Below, piece by piece: positions 28,642-39,399 of a stretch of 64,000 bases of DNA. The stretch comes from Isochrysis galbana. Taxonomy: Eukaryota; Haptophyta; Isochrysidales; Isochrysidaceae. Below the pieces are notes generated by a model, which searched no databases, had not been told where the DNA came from, and saw nothing but the letters and a program-made list of their open reading frames with translations. The position numbers were made by a program, and so were the translations under genes. The DNA is taken from contig CM030937.1 in the NCBI GenBank assembly GCA_018136815.1, positions 5,102,632 to 5,166,631 of the forward strand. Reading direction: 5' to 3'. How positions within the stretch are numbered: position 1 is the stretch's first letter; every line of letters starts with the position of its first letter.

Positions 28642-31521
28642 ATGGGGGCGGAGAAGATGAGTGAAAGTGAGGGCATGACCGAGGCAAAGCTGGGATCCGA
28701 AGGGTTCCAACCTCCTTCTGAACCGAAGAATGCGGCTCCTCCCATGAGAAAGATCGTGCAAGACATAGAAGCAGCTGTGCCCAAGCAAGCCACTATGCAC
28801 GAGCGGTCTAACTCGAAGAGTGCACTTGCTTCGGTGCCCAGGAAGAAGGATGTGTATGGGATTGAGGCTGCCTCCACGGCAGATTCCGAGCGGGCTGCCG
28901 ACCAACCTACAATGTTGTGCGAACGGTCCTCCTCGATCAGTGTGATTCCAGCATTGTCCAAGAAGAAAAGTTTGCAAGGAAACGAGGATGCTATGACTCT
29001 GCAGTTGCTGGGACAGCTTGACCAGGTTCGGCTGGACCTGCTCACGGCTTTGCAGGACAATCGGCAGCACGTGTGTGCAGTTTTCGAGTCCATCGACTCC
29101 AAGCGGACTGGAAAACTTTCCATCGATGAATTCTGTTCAGCTCTCGAAACTCTAAGGGTAGGCTCTGGTCTTGCCATTGCTCGAACACCGCACAGTCCTT
29201 TGCTGCAAGAAGTGCGTCGCACGCTTGCTTATGAATGCATTCAAGACAACGGACATTCGGTGGGGTATGATCCCGCGCAACTGTCCTCGGTGTTGCTGAG
29301 GCCGATCAGTATGGCCACACTCCGCTTGGATTGCAATGGTGTGGGCGGCAGCAAGACAAGCTATCTAGCCGCAAAAGGGCGCTCTCGTCTTCTGCGTGCC
29401 GTACAGCTTCAAGCAAAGGCAGAGAAGCTTGCCCGGGTCCGTACTCCACCGTTGCCAAAGCTCGACCCGAGCCGCATTCGCGAGATGCTAGCTGACATAC
29501 ACCTACAAGATGCGTATATTAGAAAGTTCAAGGAAAGCTTGGATATAGTAGGCTGCACGCCTCGCCTGGCCTCCTTTGAGGTCTCTCCGGTGTCAACTAG
29601 GTTTGCAGCAGATGAGCCCGCACCCAAGGATGGTGCTGCTAAGGGTCCATTGCCACACGTCGCAGAGAAACCGCTGACGTTACGTTTGTCACCCCAAAGA
29701 GAATGCCAACTACCTCCGTTGACAAGCCCACACATTGACCTCGATGGCAAGACTCGACGCGCTATTTCAAATCTTGAGACACCGAGGCTACCAAGATTGA
29801 CGCAAAAGGACAGCAACACATGTGGGCATTCACTGCGCTCTGAACGCCGGCAAGCCCTCTTTAAGCAAGCTGCGAGTCACTCCGGAGCGAGGGACCTTGG
29901 TTCGCAGAGCCATCTTTTGTTAGAGTTACTCGATTCAGATCCCTGCGACGTACAGGCGGCACGTGAACTTGACGCCAATCTGGTCAAGTTCAAGCACGAC
30001 GCTTCCTTCCGCATGCATTGGCCGTATGAGCAGCACACACTAGAGCAGAATGACAGTGACCCATACCAGCGGCGAGTGCGCGAGAAGCCGAAGCCACTTG
30101 AGCCACCGCTCGCAATACCACCACCCGTTGCTTTCAAATGCACGCCGCACACGATTGCTTTCTCTTGGGAGAAGCATGCGCCTCGACATGACCGCGACTT
30201 TGTGCACACTTACGAGCTAGAAATCTCAGAGATCAGTTTGCTTGATGGCGAGCTGCCATTCATGCTCGCGAATGGTGGAGACGCGGACACTACCGAGGTC
30301 GAAACTTCTCACGTGGTGCGTAATTTGCCACCGCTGACAACAGTGCATGCCCGGGTGCGTGCCGTGAACCGAGCGGGCCCAGGTCCCTGGTCGGACGAGA
30401 CAGAAGCCAGCACCCTCGACGAGGAACCAAAGCCTCCGCCAGTACCATTGTCCGACATTCCGCTACCATGGAAGTACTTGGACTTGGATGACGTGTACAA
30501 GGAGAACGAGAAGCGCACTGGGGGTGATGGGATCATCACCGACGAGGAGCGCGAGCAGCAGCAGCGGGCCATCAATGCGGTAGCTCTCCGCTACATGGCA
30601 CCAATCAAGATCGCTTACCGATATTATTGCTTGGCAGGATCTTCAGGCTCCGGCATGTGTGAGCCAGATGGGATGGGTTTAAGCCAATTTCTAGTCTTTC
30701 TCAAGGCAACTGGCATTGACGACAAGCACCACAGCATTCCAGGATATGACCGACTCTTCATTCGCGCCACTCGTCCGCCGGACTCTGGCGTCACATCACT
30801 TGTAGACGTGGCGCACGGCATCTCGGGCGACACGCACGAGCTAAGCGCTAAGCTGAAGGTAGCACACGCCTCTCACAAGCTGATGAATATGATGGGCAAT
30901 GGAGAGAAGCGGATGCATCAGCACCAGTTCGTGGCTGCTCTCGTGAGATTGGCGACTCAGAAATACTCAGCAAAGACTTTCGTAGCGGAGGCTTTTGAGA
31001 AGCTCGTTGTGAATCACCTTGTGGAGCATGTCTACAAGGACCTGCGCCTCCAGCACGACGCTTTCTCGGATATCATGAGCTCACAGTTGATGCGCAGCGT
31101 ACTGCGAAAGCATCGGAAGGCTCTTTTGTCCACCTTCGAGTACTATGCCGGCGTGGGCCAAAATAGCCCGCATGCGCTCGGGACGATTGATTTGTTGGAG
31201 TTTCGAACGCTCTGCTCAGACTTGTCACTCCTCGACAGCCGCTTTGGCATGCGTGAAATGTTGGCTGCCTTCGTGCGCGTGAACATCGACGATGAGCTTT
31301 TCGTGCAGGAGGAGGAGGGCGACACCTCGTCCGAACTAGTATATGACGAATACGTTGAGATGGTGGGGAGGGTTTTCTACGGACGTGTGTGGCTACACAT
31401 GGACACGGTTGAACAAGAGCGCACGCAGATTGAACGGGAATTTGATAAGTGGCTCGGCGAGTTCTATGTGCCATCCGTCTTGGCAGCCATTAGTTCCAAG
31501 AAGTCGAAGGTGATACATTGA
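28642..31521 (+). CDS. EF-hand and fibronectin type III protein, possible axonemal component
   Basis: A single frame of 959 residues from ATG 28642, with a second in-frame ATG five codons later. The disordered N-terminus has basic-Ser motifs (HERSNSKSA, CERSSSIS). An EF-hand is at about 148-180 (FESIDSKRTGKLSIDEF; loop ligands D, T, G and E present). A helical region contains IREMLADIHLQDAYIRKFKE. A fibronectin III domain is at about 490-590 (TIAFSWEKHAP, YELEIS, VVRNLPPLTTVHARVRAVNR, GPGPWSDE). The C-terminal half is an EF-hand-like helical domain (IKIAYRYYCLAGSS, LSQFLVFLKATG, HQHQFVAALVRLATQKY, STFEYYAG, LLEFRTLCSDL). This order recalls large flagellar or oomycete-algal EF-hand proteins; the role is inference. 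No introns are needed. Confidence 0.8.
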   Translation: MGAEKMSESEGMTEAKLGSEGFQPPSEPKNAAPPMRKIVQDIEAAVPKQATMHERSNSKSALASVPRKKDVYGIEAASTADSERAADQPTMLCERSSSISVIPALSKKKSLQGNEDAMTLQLLGQLDQVRLDLLTALQDNRQHVCAVFESIDSKRTGKLSIDEFCSALETLRVGSGLAIARTPHSPLLQEVRRTLAYECIQDNGHSVGYDPAQLSSVLLRPISMATLRLDCNGVGGSKTSYLAAKGRSRLLRAVQLQAKAEKLARVRTPPLPKLDPSRIREMLADIHLQDAYIRKFKESLDIVGCTPRLASFEVSPVSTRFAADEPAPKDGAAKGPLPHVAEKPLTLRLSPQRECQLPPLTSPHIDLDGKTRRAISNLETPRLPRLTQKDSNTCGHSLRSERRQALFKQAASHSGARDLGSQSHLLLELLDSDPCDVQAARELDANLVKFKHDASFRMHWPYEQHTLEQNDSDPYQRRVREKPKPLEPPLAIPPPVAFKCTPHTIAFSWEKHAPRHDRDFVHTYELEISEISLLDGELPFMLANGGDADTTEVETSHVVRNLPPLTTVHARVRAVNRAGPGPWSDETEASTLDEEPKPPPVPLSDIPLPWKYLDLDDVYKENEKRTGGDGIITDEEREQQQRAINAVALRYMAPIKIAYRYYCLAGSSGSGMCEPDGMGLSQFLVFLKATGIDDKHHSIPGYDRLFIRATRPPDSGVTSLVDVAHGISGDTHELSAKLKVAHASHKLMNMMGNGEKRMHQHQFVAALVRLATQKYSAKTFVAEAFEKLVVNHLVEHVYKDLRLQHDAFSDIMSSQLMRSVLRKHRKALLSTFEYYAGVGQNSPHALGTIDLLEFRTLCSDLSLLDSRFGMREMLAAFVRVNIDDELFVQEEEGDTSSELVYDEYVEMVGRVFYGRVWLHMDTVEQERTQIEREFDKWLGEFYVPSVLAAISSKKSKVIH

Positions 31522-31927
31522 TTAGATGTGTGCCTTTCAGGATGCGACGCCGGGTTGTTGAATTTGAAATACCGGTCTCGACGACGTGAAAGGAGACCAG
31601 CAAGACTTGCTGCATGAGGCTTCGCATTTATCGTTTCCCTTGTGCCTCCCGCCGCGATCCCCTCACTAATGGCGGCCCACCCTTGCTCCCCCACGGACCC
31701 AAGAGCGAGGGGTGGCCGAAGGCCGAAATTTCTATGGTCCGTGTCACCACATGCAGTGAATGAGGCAGCACGAAGGCGCGCGCAATCACTATCGCAATTA
31801 ATTTCTAATATAAGGAGCCTTGATATGTTGAAGGGCACAAAGCGCCGAGGCAGCTTGCCTTTGTTCGGTGTCACACACGGTACACGGTACGCCTTGCCTT
31901 CATTCGGTGCTACCCGACACGTGATGT
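31522..31927. other. Intergenic, no gene seen
   Basis: The region is downstream of the EF-hand/FN3 gene, with no supported coding or repeat feature. A short ACACACGGTACACGGTACG repeat lies near 31870. Confidence 0.4.
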
Positions 31928-32100
31928 CAACTAAGTTTATATACTTGGTTCACCCATGCGGGGGGGCACGAGCCCCTGCCCCTGCCCCTGCCTTTCTCCA
32001 TCCCTCCCCCCCCTGCTGTGGGGAAGGAAGCCCACCTACAGGCGAAGAGGGAGTTGGTGGCGGTGGCCAGACTGTGGGCCCCAAGCAGCTATTGTAGCGT
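31928..32100 (+). mobile_element. SINE-like element fragment
   Basis: It starts CAACTAAGTTTATATACTTGG then CACCCATGCGGGGGGGCACG and a C-rich segment. It is truncated after about 170 bp. Confidence 0.55.
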
Positions 32101-32293
32101 ATCCCCTATGTTGGGGAGTGCGAGTGTGAGTGCGATTACTTGTTCCTTGTCTATTAAGATTTGCAATGACATATACAACGATGGCAATAACAATGCAGGT
32201 TGTTTATGGTCTCTGATTGGGGTTTATGACCTCCACTTTGACCTACAAACTAGTCCTTTATAAAAAACCTTTTAATATTCTCGCCTCACTCGT

Positions 32294-32960
32294 CAACTAA
32301 GTTTATACTTGGTCGCCATGGAGCGCGCCGGCGCTCCCCTCCTCTCCTTCGGGTCCCCCGCCGCGGGCGCCCAGCCAGTGCCCATGGAGCAGTCGCAGGC
32401 GAAGCGCGAAGCGTCCGCGTCCCCCGGAAGAGGCCGAGCAGGTGAGCGCGACTCCCATCGCGCCACACGGCCCGTGGCCCCGGCCACACCACCCAAAGCA
32501 GCCATGCTGGCCCCCCCCATGGAGGGCAGCAGACTGCAGGCCACACCAGACACCCACCAGACCAGAAGCCAGACGAACCCATTGGGCATGCCTCATGGCA
32601 GAGGCCTCTCCCAGCCTGGTGACGGTCGCGCCGCCACGGCGGCGCGGCCCGAGACCGGGTGGCCCTTATGGGCACAAAACACATGCAGCAGCAGATACGC
32701 ATCACAACAGACCACACCAACGCCCCCAGCCTGACTACAGCACACAAGGGACCCCCCCAAGGGGCGGTCTGGAGCGAATGCACATCGCCACATCACCGAT
32801 GCACGAGCCTACGACACATGCAATGACACCCGACACGCCACACCTCGCGCAGGAGCCCCAGTCGGATGAAGAGCAAGAAATCCAAGATACAGACGCAAAT
32901 CTCGAACTCTCCTTCCACCAGGAGACTGGAAGACGCTCACGAAGCCACGCCCTTTCTCTT
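32294..32960 (+). mobile_element. LINE 5' end fragment (MERAGAP leader ORF)
   Basis: AACTAAGTTTATACTTGGTC leads to ATG 32318 opening MERAGAPLLSFGSPAAGAQP, the leader shared with 10384, 16321 and 61033. About 32440-32960 is Pro/Thr/His-rich with TQRRP- and HNRPHQRP-like stretches. A short opposite-strand 3' tail (AAAAAACCTTTTAATATTCT, 32263-32282) sits immediately before it, a head-to-tail relic. Confidence 0.6.
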
Positions 32961-32976
32961 CCCACTCCCTCACTTC

Positions 32977-33075
32977 CTGCCTTGCGGCAACTCCCCTCGT
33001 GCTCTACTTAGGGGCCCGGGTCGTGCGGGGGGTTCGAGCTAAGCGGGGTGCACCTGTCCCCAACAGTAAGTTCTC
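32977..33075 (-). mobile_element. LINE 3' UTR fragment
   Basis: Nearly the same block as 18237-18335 (CCTTGCGGCAACTCCCCTCG, GTGCTCTACTTAGGGG). No coding sequence. Confidence 0.5.
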
Positions 33076-33199
33076 TCCTTCCTCCTGTTCTGTTGAGTGA
33101 CCTGTCTATACAGAAAGTGTTGCAGGGTATCGTCGTACTGATACGCACGAGCGTTCACTCAGTGTCCCATCCGAAGTATCGGTCAGAAAACTAGTCCTG

Positions 33200-33465
33200 T
33201 ATAGTTTAAAAACCTGACAATATTCTATATTCTTACCGCACATGCGGCCGTGGACGCACTACTTTAACGCAGGAAACTTTCTACACCCCTACTCCCTAGG
33301 CCCTGGTCGCTTTCCCCCCGCCATTAGGCGACTCGCGACTCCCCCCGTGCACTGCTAGGTAGGGGTATAGGGGATAGGGGTAAAGGGCTTAGATTTGGTC
33401 CGGTGCCCCCCCCCCCCCCCCCCGGTGATCTTTCCCCCCTTTTGCCTCCCGTGTCCCGGGTATGG
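33200..33465 (-). mobile_element. SINE-like 3' half, 5'-truncated
   Basis: Its complement runs from GGGGAAAGATCACCGGGGG through CGGACCAAATCTAAGCCC to GCGGTAAGAATATAGAAT and a T-rich end, matching the 3' halves of copies A and B. A 16-C run is at about 33407-33423. Confidence 0.65.
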
Positions 33466-33518
33466 GTAGGCGGCCGCACTCAAAAGGGACGCGCTGCTTG
33501 CTGCTCAGCATCCCGTCT

Positions 33519-33612
33519 CTTGCAGTGATGTATATGTACTACTATGTATAAAAAACATTCTTCCTCTTGCAGTGATGTATATGTACTACTATGTATAAAA
33601 AACATTCTTGAA
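33519..33612. repeat. Direct duplication of about 46 bp
   Basis: The string CTTGCAGTGATGTATATGTA and the following CTACTATGTATAAAAAACAT occur twice in a row. It could be a tandem duplication or a remnant target duplication. Confidence 0.7.
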
Positions 33613-33639
33613 GATGCCCGCTACTCTGCTATTTGCTCA

Positions 33640-34430
33640 CACCTTAACAGGATTCCCACTCGACATCGCACATCGCCCTTGCCCCCACCGCTCTCCCCCT
33701 TCCGCTCCCCCCTTCGTTCCTTTTTGTTCGGTTTCGGGGGGTCGGCCCATGTACACTACTTTGGGCCTAGCGTTGGGGGAGGGGGAGAGCAGGCCTTTTG
33801 AGTCATGGTTGGATGGCGGTGCGCGTGCGTGCGCCGCAGTGTGGGGGTCCAGCCTTACGGCTTTCCCCAAGGTAGTTTTCTCTTTTGTGGGGAGCTACGC
33901 CACGCGCGCCCGGGGCTTATCCTTGGTCGTTATCCTGTTTTTCGTTTTCGTGTTTGATCTTTGATCGACGTGTTCCTTCCCCAAATTCTTGACCAGCCGT
34001 GTCTGTTTGTTTGGAGCTTGGTGCTAGTTCTTCGTTGTCTATGCTTTCGAATAATGGGCGGAAATCGTTAGTGTCAATTCGTTTTTTGGGTTGTCGGCCC
34101 ATGTCAGCTTGGGCTCTTTGTATATGTATGTATGAGGGGGAGCAACTTTCCTTGTCCGTCTTCATGTGGTACACTTGGACTTTCGATGGCCTGCGCCTTA
34201 ATCGGGAGTATTTGGGGACAAAGTAGCCAGGCGAAAGGAAAGGGGGGGCCTCGGGAGTTTTGGACGAAAGGCCCTTTAGGCGCGAGGTTGGGGTGGAAGG
34301 GAGGCGAGATGGAGGGTTCCGCTCGAAATCTGACAACCTTCCGTGTGTGGGGTAGGGGTCGGACTCAACAACTTTCTGGCAAGTGCAGCTCGCTCGTGCA
34401 GCATTCCCCGCAAAGTGGTGCAGATTCCCA
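33640..34430 (-). mobile_element. LINE C-terminal and 3' UTR fragment hosting SINE-like copy B
   Basis: On the minus strand it reads QADMGRQPKKRIDTNDFRPL followed by SIDNEELAPSSK, the C-terminal motif shared with 11.26 and 17.7 kb, then the 3' region with GTACATGGGCCGAC and AACCGAAC. SINE-like copy B is inserted at its upstream end, at 34448/35211. Confidence 0.65.
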
Positions 34431-35228
34431 TAAAGTTGTTGAGCTTCCATTAAGTTTATACTTGGTTGACCCATGGGGGGGCACGAGCCCCCCCCTCTCT
34501 CCACTCCTCCCCTGCCATGGGGGAGGAACCACCCATCCTCCTGGCATGCCTGATGGCTTGCCAGGAGGCCACTGCCCTACTGACCCACTTCCTTCCCCAC
34601 AGGCTCGCCCCATTCGCCCATCCTGGCCCCTCGTGACCAGCCCAATGCTCCAACACCCCCTCCCCCCCTGGTCGACAGGCAGACACGTGCAGCGTGGGGG
34701 CCCCAGAGGCTCGGGAGAGCCAGCGAGGGAGAGGCAGGGGAGGCCAGGGCCCAGCCCCAGCCTCCTCTGCCCCCTGAGCTGGCCTCCAGGAGCCTCCAGG
34801 GGCCGCCAGAGGGCAGCTGGAGGCCTGCCGCAGGCGCGCCATCGCGCGTGCCGCAGGAGAGGGGAGAGAGAGCGCGGAGAAGGGGGTGGGCGCGAGCGAG
34901 AGCTCCGCCCACCGGAAAATCGGTAAGTCTCGCGCCTGTTTACAGGATAAGACGAGACAGAGTCGGCCGCCCACTCGGAGGAGACACAGGAGGAAGGGGG
35001 GGGAAAGATCACCGGGGGGGGGGGGGCGCGGGCCACCGGACCATATCTAAGCCCTCCACCCCAATCCCCCTAGTAGTGTACGGGGGGAGCCGCCTGATGG
35101 CGGGGGGAGAAGGGCCGGGGAATGGGGGTGCAGAGAGTATGCTACGTGCTACTTGTAGTGGGTAGTGGTTCCATTCGCCGCGAGTGCGGTAAGAATATTA
35201 AAAGGTTTTTTAAAGTTGTTGAGCTTCC
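34431..35228 (+). mobile_element. SINE-like retroelement copy B with 18-bp target-site duplication
   Basis: The body is 34449-35210 (762 bp), bounded by perfect 18-bp repeats taaagttgttgagcttcc (34431-34448, 35211-35228). It begins ATTAAGTTTATACTTGGTTG and ends GCGGTAAGAATATTAAAAGG plus T-run, and is very similar to copy A along its length (copy A has small indels near the GGGG runs). As with copy A, the host site is a LINE fragment. Confidence 0.85.
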
Positions 35229-36050
35229 GGGCAACTGCCGCCTCGCAAGTGGAGGGGGAACGCTATGCAGTTCTAGGCTAGGCGTGATTTTGCCGTCCGG
35301 GGTAATGAGTCTAATTTATCTTTGAGCTCACAAACGCAAGCATGATGATTACTACCCGCCCACCTATCGCCACGCCGCAGGGGGTGCGAGCCGTAGCTGT
35401 TTGCCGCGGGTCTTCATTCCGATGCGGTTAGAATGGCAGCTCATACGTGAAAGCACTCATTGCAGCCAACGTGGGTCTCTTGGTCATTTCGAGCCGCCGC
35501 GTGTTGCGTTCCGCCAAGCTACCAAGCGGTGGCGGCCACATTGAGCGTTGCGCCTATGATGCGTTGGACATGTTCATCGAACAGAATCGTGATGCCCTCC
35601 AGTGCAACGAAATCAAAATGCACAAATGCAGTCTGCAATATGCGACCGCTTCTAGATTGAGCCAGTTGGCGCCATCCGCTACGCTGTTCGTGTGGTTCTA
35701 CTACGACATTTCCTTAGGACGGCGCTCAGTGGAATTCAGTCGTTGCTAGGCGCTCATCTCGCGCCATGCAAATGGAACGGCTCAGGCGCTCGCGCGTCGT
35801 CGACGTGAGTGGTGTCGAGACACGACAAGACGAGGGCGCGGACTTCAACGGCTCGCTACACCTAGTGGCACTTGCGACAGATGCGCGTCACGCAAGGGGC
35901 AGTCCTAGGAAGTGGGGCATTTGATCGAATGAAGCGCCTCGTTTCCTCATGCGATTCGAGGCCAAAGGCCTCTCGTCAGTTTGTTAGCCTCACCATTTTG
36001 GATGACACAAGGGGTGCGCGAATACGCCCGTCGTCGAACTGCGCCTCATT
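35229..36050. other. Intergenic, no gene seen
   Basis: A 100-codon plus frame at 35447-35749 has mixed composition but no domain. The rest is non-coding as far as can be read. Confidence 0.35.
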
Positions 36051-39000
36051 TCAAGACCGGTTCCCACCCCAGAAGGAAGCAACTGAGCCGATGAACCCTG
36101 GAATGTACGCCTCGACGAGGGCTGCGACCGTCGACCCCTCGGCGCCGCTTGCATGACCGTTCACGGCTCGCGCCGGCGCTGCCTGCACAAGAGAAAGGAG
36201 CATCGCGTCCAGCTCGGCTATGGCTGCTCTCGCACAGGTGGTGAGCGCTCCGAGCGTCGCATACTCAGCCTTGAGCTCGTCGGTGCGGTGCAACAAGATC
36301 GCGTGCTTCACGAGTGCCACTGCGCGCTTGCCCACTACTGCTTTATCGAAAGAGGGAGCACCGGCACTGGCACCATTGGCAGGCGAAACGGGCTCCGACT
36401 CATGCTCGCCCGTGTGCTGTAAGGCTTGATCGGCTGGAGTGGGTGTGTCGAGCTCGATATCTAGGAGCGCGGTCAAGAGCTCTACCAGCACGCCGAGGCG
36501 GCGGGAGAGCACTGGCATCTCTTTAAGAGCACGCGATCGTGCAGAGCCGCTGAGCGTCCCATCGAGCCCTGTGCGCCCCGAGTGAGCCAAAGGCCGCGTG
36601 AGCATGTACTGCGCGATAACGGAGAAGCGCAGCAGCCGGCGCCCCTCCACCAAGACATCGAAAGCGGCCATGATGGGGGTCACACTCGAGGCACCCTTCC
36701 CATTGCCGCTGCGGTGAGAGCGCGCTGGAGTTGTCACAGCGTCGCTGCCGGCGGTGGGCGCCTCGTGCACCAATGCGACCACCTGTTCGAGGTGCGCTAG
36801 GGCCCGTCTGAGAGGAGCGTGCCGAATGGCGGCGGCGGCATACGCTTGCACCTTGCCACGCGCCGCCCGCAGCATCTCACGCCCTTCGGCGGACGACTGT
36901 TCGGCGTCGGCTATCCCGCCCATCGGCTCGCCATCGCGCGGGGTGCTATTGACAGCGGCGACACGTGCCGAATTAGGGGCAGAGCCGTCCGAAGCATCGT
37001 CCTCGAGCATGGCGGACTGCCAACCGGAGATCATCTCACAAGGTAGGGGCGCGTGGGGCTCGAGCTTTGGCCAGCGTGCCCGGCACTGCCAGCAGAACTT
37101 GGCGCCGCACAGGCAACTCACGTCCACCACTTGCTGAGACGATGTCGTGTGCTTTCTCTGCTCTCCTACTGTGCAGTGGATGGCATGGCCGCAGCCAGTC
37201 GGGCACGGCTGCCAGTCGTTTGCCTCGGTCAAGAACGTCGTCACGATGCTGTTCTCGTATCGTGAGCGAAGCTCAGCCGAGAGAAGGCGCTCGATCGTCG
37301 CGTCGGGCACCGGAGAGTATTGCGCGGCTCTAGGCACAGACGAGGCGGCCCCATCGGCGCGAGGGTAGCAAAGGGGAACACAGCCGGCCAATATCTGGTC
37401 GCGCAGGTCCGAGCGCAGCCGCGCATCCGACTCGGTCGTCCCCTCTTCCCAGTCGACTACCTCCTCCTCAGCTTCGCTGTCCGTCGCGACGGTCTCGAGG
37501 TCCAATCTGCAGGCACTCTCTTCCGCCTTGACGCCTGCCCGAGTAGCAGGCGATGGCGAGGCCGAGGCACCACTAGCGAATGCGTCTCCAAAGAAGTCTA
37601 AGAGGAGTGTGGGCTTGGCCTCCAGGGCATTGACAACCTCACCGTATGACCATTTATGATGGCGCAATAGCACGAGCGCGTGTGGCCGGCTTGCGCCCTC
37701 GACGCGCGCCCGCACCCCGGCTATCTGGTCGCGGAGATGTACGCCCACCATTTCGTGAGTGTAGGCCATTGATGCCTTCTCATCCGAAAGACTGCCGAGG
37801 GGGACGTTGGTCTCATCCGTGCGCGGCGCGGGCGACCAAGATTGTCCACGCGCGGTGGGAAAGGAGGTCGGAGTCAGCTTGCTATTGGGGTTACTGTCCA
37901 ATGTTGACAGCGGCTTCGTCGGGAGCGCCACCTTGTCGAGGTTCAGCGAGCGCGCCGTCTCCATCCACACAAGTGCGTGCTGAGGGAGCGACGGGCCGCC
38001 GTACGCGGGGGAGAGGCGCGGCTCAACGAACGGCACGTAGGCGGCGGAGGTGCACACGTCACGTACCAGCGCTTCGGCTTGTGGCACAGAGAATGGCTCA
38101 ATGGCGCTGGAGCCGGTGCGGGCGGCCTGGGGAAAGGTGGCGGGGCAGGCAAGGATGGGGTGGAGGGGGGGGGAGTCAAAGGGGTGGGGTTCGAGCTCCT
38201 GGCGGACGGGGGCAATGCGGGACAAACCCTTACACGTGCGGCCGAGGAAGCACGGGTCTAGACAGGCCTGCGCGCAGAGGGCGGCCGGCTCACCTGGGGG
38301 AATTCGCGCAGGAAGCGGTTTCGCAGATTCTCAAGAAAGCGGAACGCCTCCGATTGGAGCATGTCGGGAATCGTGATGACCATGAAGAGGAGCCCTTGCG
38401 GCGCAAGGAGGTTGTAATGCATCATGCCAACCTCCGTGGAGACGGTCAGGTCGCGGTGCTTCGTGAGCTGCGCTGAGTCGGTGAGCAAGTTGAGGTAATG
38501 CTTGAACCTGCTCTCGTCCTCCGCCACGAGAGCCGGGTGCGTGCACTCGGCCGTGCGAGCGGGCGTGGAGCCGTTGGGCGACGGGAGGCACACGACGGCA
38601 CAGAAGCGAACGGCGGGACGCCACAGTGACGAGCAGACGGCCGAGGCCTCGGCTGCGCGCCGCAGACGACTCGAGGAGTCAGGGAGGACAAGGTTCTCGG
38701 CGAGTGCGCCAGCGCGAAGTAGCGCCGCCACGCACTGCCAGTGTGCGAGCTCGACTGCGTACTGCAGCGCGGAGTGGCCTGATTGTGGGGCATGGCACGT
38801 GGCGACGATTAGGAGGAAACGGCAGAAAGTCGGCGCCCAGCGAGTGACGCGCCAGCGTGGAGCGAGTGACGCGCCGGCGCGGGCCGCTGCGTGCGCGCAC
38901 CCTGGACGTCCTGCACGTCGACGGAGAGTACCTGATGAGATTGCAGAAGCGCCTCGACCACCCCCGCGTCCCCACGCCTTGCGGCGAGGTGGAGCGGCGC

Positions 39001-39399
39001 CATGCCTGTGACGTCGAAGAGGTTGACATCGGCTCCGTTTGCGATGAGCTCTTTGACGACATTGGCGTGTGCGGAGCAGACGGCGAGATGGAGGGCGTTG
39101 CCAGCGGTTCCATCGATTCCCCCGTTAACCCCCGGCTGACACATCGAGATGCACCGGTTGGGCCGCATCGTCAGCGCCCTGCGGAGTGCTACGAGGTCAT
39201 TGGAGACGATGGCGTGGCTCACCTCGTGGCTCTGGAAAGTGGTGAGGGGGCAGCAGCGGAGCGGAGCGGCGAGCGCGAGGCACTTGGAAAGGAGGGAGTG
39301 ACGCTGCTTGCACTCCGCCCCACGAGCCTCGCGGCACTCTGAGAAGGAGGAGCCCACAGAACGAGAGGGAGGAGGGGAGAGCGTCGAGGCGGTGCGCAT
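36051..39399 (-). CDS. Ankyrin / longin-like / Ariadne-type IBR fusion lacking RING2
   Basis: Exons 39399-38901, 38778-38294 and 38198-36051 encode 1043 residues. Introns of 122 and 95 nt have donors GTGCGC and GTGAGC and acceptors cacaatcag and ccgtccgccag. The first join rebuilds an ankyrin repeat (DVQ|GHSALQYAVE). Ankyrin repeats: about 55-195 (GNALHLAVCSAHANVVKELI; APLHLAARRGDAGVVEALL). Longin-like domain: about 222-328 (FCAVVCLPSPNG; FMVITIPDMLQSEAFRFLENL). Ariadne N-terminal UBA-like segment: about 498-533 (HALVLLRHHKWSYGEVVNAL). IBR: about 655-720 (CPTGC, SCLCGAKFCWQC, HAPLPC). Ariadne helices: about 765-990 (LVEGRRLLRFSVIAQYML). RING1 ligands look eroded and no RING2 is present, so E3 thioester activity is unlikely. 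The overall order recalls ANKIB1; the longin-like insert is unusual. The start might be a few codons upstream. Confidence 0.78.

Noticed and set aside
37646-38476. 276-codon plus ORF
   Set aside because: Antisense to the Ariadne-like gene; Arg/Gly/Ala-rich, with no domain.
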